The notes under the pieces are model-generated. The model was not told the origin of the DNA and ran no database searches. It saw only the letters and a program-made list of their open reading frames with translations. The translations under genes were made by a program, and so were the position numbers. Below, in pieces: positions 54,695 to 62,400 of a DNA stretch of 64,000 bases (position 1 is its first letter; each line of letters starts with the position of its first letter). Location: NCBI RefSeq assembly GCF_011605345.1, contig NZ_JAAOXM010000002.1, positions 1,116,001 through 1,180,000 on the forward strand, read 5' to 3'. This DNA comes from Burkholderia sp. D-99. GTDB lineage: Bacteria > Pseudomonadota > Gammaproteobacteria > Burkholderiales > Burkholderiaceae.

Positions 54695-55795
54695 ATGGCA
54701 ACCAACAAAAATCAACATTTTGTTCCTCGCTGTTATTTGCGATCGTTCACGAAGAACGAGGAAAATGTCACCATCAATTTGTTCAATATCGACAGGGCAA
54801 AATTGATTGAAAATGCTGCCGTTAAGCATCAATGTTCGGGATCGTATTTCTATGGACAAGATGACAAGCTAGAGGCCGCAATACAGGGTAGTGAAACGGC
54901 GTACGCGAGCCTGCTGCGCAGGATCCGTCAACCCGGCTATGAACTCGACGATGCCGACCGACACTCGCTCAGATTTTCTTGGGCTCTCCAGCATCTGAGA
55001 ACTGAAGCCGCATCGCAGCGTGCAGTAAAAATGGCCATTTCCACTGATGCGGTGCTGGGTGAGGAGCTGCTTTCATTTCGATTTGGTATCCGAGAGGCTG
55101 TACAAATTGCGATGCAAACGGTGGTCGACGTAAGCGACTGTGTAGATGATCTGAAAGTTTGTCTCGTAAAGAACAGAACGGACGTACCGTTCTTCACTTC
55201 TGATGATCCTGCTGTTGCAACAAATCGTTGGTATCTTGAAGACCGTCGAGCTTTGGGATGTTCGTTTGGATCGTCATCCTCGGGTTTTCTGGCATTTATG
55301 CCGCTGACTCCAGATATTCTCTTTGTTGCCTACGACGGCGATGTGTATAGTGTTCAGCACAATAATGGTTGGGTCGAAACTAGGAGTCCCGGAGATGTGA
55401 AGGCGCTGAATCAGCATCAGATAATGAATTGCTTTGCTAATCTGTATATACACGACGCAAAATTTGAAGGTGAAGTGCGGCGACAAATTGCAGACTGTAC
55501 TGACCGACGACTAGAGGCTAAGCATAGAGTCAACTATGCCATTTTGGATGAGGAGGGATCGAGTCACACTCACTCTAGATATCGTGTTGTTGAGCCGACA
55601 GACGAAACGCGGCAGGGCAAGGCAATTCTCCACATGCAGACACTCCACCCGCACCCGACCCGATGGCCAGCGTTCCTTCGGTGGAGGGCCCCAGGTGTTG
55701 TCTACACGAACGGGACTGGATTGAATTACATCCGATACAGCCATGTCGTTACCACGCACAGCGTTAATCCCTTTTGGAAGGAGCGTGCGCGTTGA
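54695..55795 (+). CDS. DUF4238 family protein
   Basis: A 366-residue protein that opens with the family signature NKNQHFVPRCYLRSFT. Next comes SGSYFYGQDDKLE, then a helical region, a strand with FFTSDDPAV that is typical of the family, and LAFMPLTPDILFVAY. DUF4238 proteins are common in defence islands, but their activity is unknown. The ATG at 54695 places the signature at the N-terminus. A frame extending further upstream has no support. It is in the same direction as the OLD/UvrD pair but 250 bp away. Confidence 0.82.
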   Translation: MATNKNQHFVPRCYLRSFTKNEENVTINLFNIDRAKLIENAAVKHQCSGSYFYGQDDKLEAAIQGSETAYASLLRRIRQPGYELDDADRHSLRFSWALQHLRTEAASQRAVKMAISTDAVLGEELLSFRFGIREAVQIAMQTVVDVSDCVDDLKVCLVKNRTDVPFFTSDDPAVATNRWYLEDRRALGCSFGSSSSGFLAFMPLTPDILFVAYDGDVYSVQHNNGWVETRSPGDVKALNQHQIMNCFANLYIHDAKFEGEVRRQIADCTDRRLEAKHRVNYAILDEEGSSHTHSRYRVVEPTDETRQGKAILHMQTLHPHPTRWPAFLRWRAPGVVYTNGTGLNYIRYSHVVTTHSVNPFWKERAR

Positions 55796-55894
55796 TGATG
55801 TGTTGGCGGTGGTTGCGAGATTCGTTTGCGATGGAAGTGGCAGTTTTTGTATTAACTGAAGCACGGAGAGCATAAAATCGCTCAGGTCTCTTAA

Positions 55895-56494
55895 ATGACA
55901 GAAGAAATTACATTCTGGGATCCGTGGGTTTACATGCGTACCCACCGTTTCGGTCGCCGGCCACTCATTATTGGAGAGGCGCCGTCGCCGCAGGCACCGA
56001 CGCTATCCTGGTTCGCTGATGCCAAGAGTACCAAAAACTTGGCGGCTGTTATCTTTGGGGCTGCTGCAGAGACGGACATGCTGACAAGTTGCTTCGAGAT
56101 GCGCAACGTGTTCGATATCCATCCAGGGAGGAGCAAGGATGGATTCTCCGAGTTTGATTCAGATCGTGCGGCGATTACGCTTCAGAGAAACTCGGATTCT
56201 GGTCTCTTCGACGATCGAGTGACGTTCTTCTTGGGCTTGCGCGTTGCCGCTGGACTTTGCAGGACTGAATCATACGAGCCGGCATTGTCTGAGGATAGTC
56301 GGTTTGTTGCTAATCACGGATGGATTGATTGGCTGCCCGTCGAGGGGAGCACGAACCTCTTCGGGCTGTATCTCTTCGTGCCGCACCCACAGTCATACGA
56401 CTTGCGCTACAAGCCGAAGGATCTTGTGAAACTGTCCGCACTATTTCGTGCCGCACTACTATTGCCGCCGCTCAACTTTCAGTTCAGGTTCTGA
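55895..56494 (+). CDS. Unrecognised protein with weak uracil-DNA glycosylase-like features
   Basis: A 199-residue protein. LIIGEAPSPQAP (about residues 24-35) recalls the G-E-A-P-G motif of family 4/5 uracil-DNA glycosylases, and LFVPHPQSYDL near the C-terminus recalls their H-P-S motif, but the rest does not match clearly. It could equally be another nucleotide or base-binding fold. It is the last intact gene of the island, 99 bp after the DUF4238 gene in the same direction. Confidence 0.6.
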   Translation: MTEEITFWDPWVYMRTHRFGRRPLIIGEAPSPQAPTLSWFADAKSTKNLAAVIFGAAAETDMLTSCFEMRNVFDIHPGRSKDGFSEFDSDRAAITLQRNSDSGLFDDRVTFFLGLRVAAGLCRTESYEPALSEDSRFVANHGWIDWLPVEGSTNLFGLYLFVPHPQSYDLRYKPKDLVKLSALFRAALLLPPLNFQFRF

Positions 56495-56740
56495 ACATGC
56501 TTGGGCGAGATCACCCAACCAAGCTCTGCATATCGAATCGACAAAGCGCGAACACTCGTCGTGGCCTTCGTATCGAAGTGTTCATCTGATCACGGAAGTG
56601 GTCGTTAGCCGTTCGCTATTTGCCAGACTATGCACACATTTATAGCAGACGCGAGCCTGCCATCGGGCCGTGAATCTCGAGCAATCTGGGCTTCGGCAAC
56701 TCGTATGCGGCGTAGGTCGGACCGTTTCGATCCATGAGCA

Positions 56741-56935
56741 CCACCTTTTTTGGGCAGCCGTGCGCGCAAGTCTTTGATTTTAAGAACCTCTAGGCCGGGA
56801 TTCGATTGGAGGTCAACTTTTCTGCGAATTTTGTAGGGAGAGGTCGTCTTTTCTGCCACATCTTTGCGGGAAAATTCGCAGAAAAGATGGCCAAATCATT
56901 GATTTGCATGGTCCGCAGAGGCCACCTTTTTTGCG
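56741..56935. repeat. Five-copy CTTTTCTGCGAA-like motif cluster with a perfect inverted repeat
   Basis: Similar boxes start near 56741 (CCACCTTTTTTGGGCAG), 56814 (TCAACTTTTCTGCGAATTTT), 56846 (TCGTCTTTTCTGCCACATC) and 56921 (CCACCTTTTTTGCGAACC), all in one direction. A fifth is inverted (AAAATTCGCAGAAAAG, 56871-56886) and pairs exactly over 16 bases with the second copy. Spaced copies like this occur at the ends of IS21-family and Tn7-like elements. They do not match the left-end boxes of this island well. Confidence 0.7.
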
Positions 56936-57341
56936 AACCTACACTCCCAAAATCCGGTGCGCCTTCAACCTCGGAGCAATATTCGCGCATTTTTGAAATA
57001 GAGCCACCGTCGCTGAGCGCGGAAACGCGGTTGAGATTGAACCGTGGGAGTACTCCGCGCGGCGTAGGTGGTTTGCGCCAGCTATGCCAGAGGATCTGGC
57101 AACTCATGTGCATTAGCCGGGACTTGCTTTGACTGCTAACCTTGATCTCCATGCAATTTTCCGGTTAGAGCGATCTGGACTGCATGCGGGGTTGCGCCCC
57201 GCCACCTCTAAACATCTGTTTAAAATCAAATGGTTGCTGTCTGGATGTCAAGCCAGCGGGTTTCAGACATACCATCAAACCAACGAGTAACAAGAAATGA
57301 AGGCGCGGAAAAGGGCGCGTGGGTCGCCCGCAAGGTGATAC

Positions 57342-57473
57342 ACCGTCATCGCGACGCTTGTCGGCTCGGTTGCCGACGCGAACGAGGCGAATTTCGTAGC
57401 AACAGTCGCCTGGCGCGTCGACGGCATCGTCTCGGTGACGAACCAGTTGCAATTCGACGATCAGCCTTTGTGA
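57342..57473 (+). pseudogene. BON-domain protein remnant
   Basis: In one frame the sequence reads TVIATLVGSVADANEANF, then AWRVDGIVSVTNQLQF, then a stop at 57471, which matches the end of a BON (OsmY-type) domain. Upstream the match stops at a likely one-base frameshift near 57340, and no start is present. BON proteins are often found next to slipin and stress genes, as here. It probably lost its front half to the insertion or rearrangement to its left. Confidence 0.5.
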
Positions 57474-57747
57474 GGTGAACGCGGCCACTATCTCCTTGCA
57501 ACGATACGTTCATGGCGATCATCAATCGATGCTAGGTGAAGATCCACGGCCGACCTCGAATGAGAGGGGGACTCACCCCTGCCGCGACCAACCCCGCGTT
57601 GTAATGTGATGAAGCAATTTCCGCCTCCTGCCCACGGTGGAGTATTCGCAACAGTCTCGTCATCAAATCGTGTGGGGTACACCCCGTTCTAGCAATGTCC
57701 GGGCGATCTGCGCAAGGCGTCGCGGGGGAGCGAATACGAGCTAGCGA

Positions 57748-58620
57748 TCACGCTGCTGTCTTGAGCGCAGGCACCGGCGCGGCGCCCGCCGCGTCATACC
57801 CGGCAATCGCAAGTGCGAGCACGGGATTCAGGCTGTCAACCATCGCACTGGGGATCAGGATCGTCGCGCCGCGTTCCTTCGTCGTTTCGTAGATGATGTT
57901 CATCGCTCGCAACTGAAGCGCACCTGGATGATTTTCGTAGACCTGCGCCGCTTCGACGAACTTGGTCGCGATCTCGGCCTCCGCCGAGCCGAGGATCACC
58001 CGTGCCTGCTTTTCGCGCTCGGCTTGCGCCTGGCGCGACATCGAATCCTGCAGCGCGACTGGGATCGCAACATCGCGGGTCTCGACCGAGCGGACGGTCA
58101 CGCCCCAATCCACGGTCTTTCTGCCGATCTCGTCGCGCAGGTGCATGTCGGCCGCCTTGCGATCCGACAACAAGGCAGCCAGCATCGATGCCCCGATCAT
58201 TTCCCGCAGCGAGGTTTGCGCAACGCGGTCGATTGCCTGCCGGTAGTCGGTGATGGCGAGCGCGGCTTTCTGCGCGTCATGGACGTGCCAGAAAATCACG
58301 GCGTCGACGTTGACGGGCACGGTGTCCTTGGTCAGCGCTTGTTCGGCGTTGAAGGCGGTGGTTTGAATGCGTTCGTCGATGATCGCGACAACATTGTCCA
58401 GGATTGGAATGATCATGAAAAAACCGGCACCCTTGACGCTTTGCAGCTTGCCAATCCGCAGGATCACGAACTTCTCCCAGACGTTGGCGACCCGCACGGA
58501 CAGTGCGATCAGGACCGCGACGATGAAAAGGGGGGCCGCAAGATACAGGTGGCCCCACGCGCCGATGGCGAATGCCGCGAGGACGAACGCGGCAGATAAC
58601 ACGAGTGTGATGGGATTCAT
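57748..58620 (-). CDS. Slipin (SPFH/stomatin family membrane protein)
   Basis: A 290-residue SPFH protein. Two hydrophobic stretches lie at the N-terminus (about residues 3-45), then the SPFH domain: VWEKFVILRIGKLQSVKGAGFFMIIPILD, VNVDAVIFWHVHDAQKAALAITDY and VRSVETRDVAIP, followed by a helical region (SRQAQAEREKQARVILGSAEAEIATKFVEAA). It organises membrane microdomains and often partners with an NfeD protease, which is not seen here. The ATG at 58620 is preferred over a nine-codon longer start. Confidence 0.9.
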   Translation of the reverse strand: MNPITLVLSAAFVLAAFAIGAWGHLYLAAPLFIVAVLIALSVRVANVWEKFVILRIGKLQSVKGAGFFMIIPILDNVVAIIDERIQTTAFNAEQALTKDTVPVNVDAVIFWHVHDAQKAALAITDYRQAIDRVAQTSLREMIGASMLAALLSDRKAADMHLRDEIGRKTVDWGVTVRSVETRDVAIPVALQDSMSRQAQAEREKQARVILGSAEAEIATKFVEAAQVYENHPGALQLRAMNIIYETTKERGATILIPSAMVDSLNPVLALAIAGYDAAGAAPVPALKTAA

Positions 58621-58947
58621 GGTGACGCTCCGTTTTGGTGACGACAACCTGGCGCATGAGCGATGAGGCGCACTGCATCTCGGGTCGTCTTGGGCGTTCT
58701 GGCAACAGGGGCAGAAGCCCTGATGCGAGCGTGCGCCCTATCGTCATGCCGATCGGTACGGTGCCGTACCTCGATCGCGCGCGCTGCGCTTGCGTGACCG
58801 GATAGCGAAATATCGGGCGATCCGGTGTGTGAACGACGTGCAGCGCACCACGAAACGCTTCCCGGAGACTGTTCTTCAGCGTACCGACTCGACGAGCCTG
58901 CGCGATGCACGATGACGTTCGTCACGTTCTTCAGCCGGGAGCGGTTA

Positions 58948-59400
58948 ATGAAATATCCGATCTACATCACGCAGCATGGGCAGCCCCGCTATCGCGGCGC
59001 GCTTCCGGATTTCCCCGAGGTCGGCGTGGAGGGCGACTCGTATGGCGAGCTGCAAGCGGCCGCCGAGCAACGGGTCATGGCCCGCTACGACCGCTCCGCG
59101 CGTCTCGTTCCGCCACCGACCACGGACATGTCGGTATTGCAGGCGTCGGAAGTTGATGCCGGGGACGGGATCTGGCGGTTCATCGATCTGGACCTGAGCC
59201 GGATGACGTCGAATTCGGTGCGCATCGAGCTGTGCTTGCCAAAGCGCATCGTGCACGACATCGATCGGACGGCGAACGCGCTGCATACGACTCGCGATGC
59301 CTTCGTGTCGCTGGCGTGCGAGAACGCAGCCGTCCGATCCGCGCAGCACGGAGCGTTGCGGTGCGAACCCATCGCGAAATCGCTGTCGGAAGCGGCCTGA
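58948..59400 (+). CDS. HicB-like protein
   Basis: A 150-residue protein with an N-terminal HicB-type domain (YPIYITQHGQPRYRGALPDFPEVGVEGDSYGELQAAAEQ, residues 3-45) and a C-terminal ribbon-helix-helix-like part (VRIELCLPKRIVHDIDRTANALHTTRDAFVSLACENA). HicB proteins are antitoxins or repressors. No HicA toxin is found beside it, so it is a solitary regulator here. GGGAGC precedes the ATG. Confidence 0.85.
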   Translation: MKYPIYITQHGQPRYRGALPDFPEVGVEGDSYGELQAAAEQRVMARYDRSARLVPPPTTDMSVLQASEVDAGDGIWRFIDLDLSRMTSNSVRIELCLPKRIVHDIDRTANALHTTRDAFVSLACENAAVRSAQHGALRCEPIAKSLSEAA

Positions 59401-59462
59401 CGGCCCGGGTGTGCCGGGCATGAAGCCGCTGCGGATGGTGCGGCGATGGGGGAGGAAGCGCC

Positions 59463-62400
59463 TTGAAGATTCACGTTGCGCGTGTGTCGCGACGCCGGAC
59501 ATCGCCATGGAGCAATGCCCGGCCGATTCGCGAGGAGTTCTTCGGCGAGGAGCGACTGGCGCAGCATGCGGGCAGCCTGGCTCGCGCGCAGAAGGTGTTG
59601 CCTGGTGTGATCTCGGGCCCGTCGCTCGCCACACGGCTGAGAGACAATGCGGATCATCTGCTGAAGGCCTATCAGAACACGGCGGCCGCAGACGCACGCG
59701 GCGAAGAGATCATGCCTGCCGCGGAGTGGCTGCTCGACAACTACTACCTTGTCGCAGAACAGGTGCGGCAGATCCGGGACGATCTCTCCCCGCGCTATTA
59801 CCGCCAACTGCCCAAGCTCGGCAACGGCCCGTTCGCCGGTTATCCGCGCGTGCTCGAGATCAACTGGGCCTTCGTCGCCCATACCGACAGCCGTTTCGAT
59901 CCCGACGCGCTATGCCGTTTCATGCTTGCCTATCAGGCCGTGGAACCGCTGACGATCGGTGAACTTTGGGCGGTGGCGATCACGCTGCGGATCGTGCTGA
60001 TCGAAAATCTGCGGCGGCTCGCGGATCAGATCATCGACGACCGGCGCGCGCGGCTCGACGCCGACGCGCTCGCGGATCGCCTGCTCGGCGAACGCGGGCA
60101 GGCGCGGGCGGAGACGGAGCCGCTCGTCGCGCGTTATGAGCAGATGGTATCGCACGATGCGTTCGCGGTGCAGTTGATCCAGCGGCTGCACGATCCCGAT
60201 CCGGCCGTCGCGCCGGCACTGGCGTGGCTGCATCGGCACCTGGCAGCGCGCGGCGCGACGCCGGACCAGATCGTCGCCTCCGTCAACCACGAGCAGGGCG
60301 CCGCCAGCCTAACCGTGCGCAACGTGATCACCAGCATGCGGCTGATTTCGGAGGTGGACTGGACCGAGTTGTTCGAGCGCATCAGTCTGGTCGATCAGGT
60401 GCTGCGCAGCCACCCGGGTTTCGCGGAGATGGATTTCCCAACGCGCAATCTGTATCGCGACGCGGTTGAAGCGCTTGCCCGCGGCGCGCCCGTCAGCGAG
60501 CTCGAGATTGCCCGTCGCGTCGTCTCCGATGCCGCGGCACAGGGGCCGAGCCACGCGCCGGCCGCCGGCGCGATGCCTGGCCGCGAGGCGGACCCCGGTT
60601 ACTACCTGCTGGCGGACGGCCGCGCCGCATTCGAAGCGGAGATCGGCTATCGGCCGCCCGTTGCGTTGTGGTTGCGGCGCCTCACCCGCCACGCCGGTCT
60701 CGGCGGGTATCTCGGCCGAATCGGGCTGATTGCCGCGCTGCTGCTGACGGGCATGCTGGCATGGCTCGCTTGCATCGAGCCGCCCGGTCAGTGGCTGATC
60801 TGGCTCGGCGTCGCCGGCCTGCTACCCGCGCTGGATGCCGCGGTCGCGCTCGTCAATCGCGGCGTGATGCGCGATGTCGGCGCGAAGATCCTGCCCGGCC
60901 TCGCATTGCTCGACGGCATTCCGCCGGACCTGCGCACGATGGTCGCCGTGCCGGTGCTGCTGACAACGGAAGCTGTGCTCGGCGAGCAGATCGAGCAACT
61001 GGAAATTCATCATCTGGCGAGCCCCAACGGCGCGCTTTACTTCGCTTTGCTCTCCGACTGGATGGACGCGTCCACGCCACACGCCGACAGCGACGACAGG
61101 TTGCTGGCATCCGCGACGGAGGGCATCGACCGGTTGAATCGCCTTTATCCGGCTGCGCCGGGCGAAGGCGAGCGCTTCCTGCTGCTGCACCGCAAGCGCG
61201 TATGGAACGACGGCGAACGGTGCTGGATGGGCTGGGAGCGCAAGCGCGGCAAGCTGCACGAGCTGAATCGATTGCTGCGCGGCGCATCGGACACGACGTT
61301 CATCGCGGCGGCCGGCCGGACGCCGCACGTGCCGCCGGACGTGCGCTACGTGATCACGCTCGATGCCGATACGCGGTTGCTGCGCGATACCGTGCGCCGC
61401 CTGGTCGGCAAGATGGCGCATCCGCTCAACCGGCCGGTATTCGATTCGGCGAGCCGGCGCATCGTCGGCGGCTACGGCGTCCTTCAGCCGCGCGTCACGT
61501 CCTCGCTCGCGAGCGGCGACGAGGGTTCGCTGTTCCAGCGCGTGTCGTCGAGCGCGCACGGCATCGATCCTTACGTGTCAGCCGTATCGGATGTCTATCA
61601 GGATCTGTTCGACGAAGGATCCTATGCGGGCAAGGGCATCTACGACGTCGACGCGTTCGAGGCGGTGCTCGCCGGTCGCGTGCCGGAGAACGCGGTGCTC
61701 AGTCACGATCTGTTCGAAGGTATTTTCGCGCGGGCCGGACTGGCGTCGGATATCGAGGTTGTCGAAGCGTCGCCGTCCCGCTACGACGTCGCCGCGAGCC
61801 GCCTGCACCGATGGGCGCGCGGCGACTGGCAGCTCCTGCCCTGGTTGCTGTTCGGCCACGAACCGTTGACGGCGGTCGGCCGCTGGAAGATGCTGGACAA
61901 CCTGCGCCGCACACTCACGGCGCCCGCCATGCTGGTCGCGCTACTGGCCGGATGGATGCTGCCGCTCCCCGTATCGCTCGCCTGGAGCGCCTTCGTGCTG
62001 GTGACGATCGCGCTGCCGTTCCTGTTGCCTGTATTGAGCGGGCTGGTGCCGCGCTGGCGGCGCACGCACGTGAAGATGACCACGCGCAGCGTGCTCCATG
62101 CATGGTCGATGGAGTTGCGGTTCGCGTTGACGCGGTTCGGCCTGTCGATCGTCATGTTGCCGCAGCAGGCGTGGTCGATGGGCGACGCGATCGCGCGTAC
62201 GCTGTTTCGTGTGGCGATCAGCCGTCGCCATCTGCTCGAATGGACCACGGCGGCCGCAGCGGGTGCGCGCGACCGGCGGACCCTCGCGCCCACCTATCTG
62301 CAAATGCGCGGCGGCGTGACGCTCGCGCTGCTTGTCGCGGCTGCCAGTCTGATGGCGGGCTGGCGCTTCGATCGTCATACGGGCTGGCTGGCCGTGCCGT

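Larger units (their letters stand above)
56495..57747. other. 1.25-kb region without an intact gene, right border of the island
   Basis: The left part (to about 57000) has low GC and a cluster of short repeats. The part from about 57160 on returns to chromosomal composition and includes a BON-domain relic. Open frames here are short and show no family signature. The island boundary should lie between about 56950 and 57300. Confidence 0.5.
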
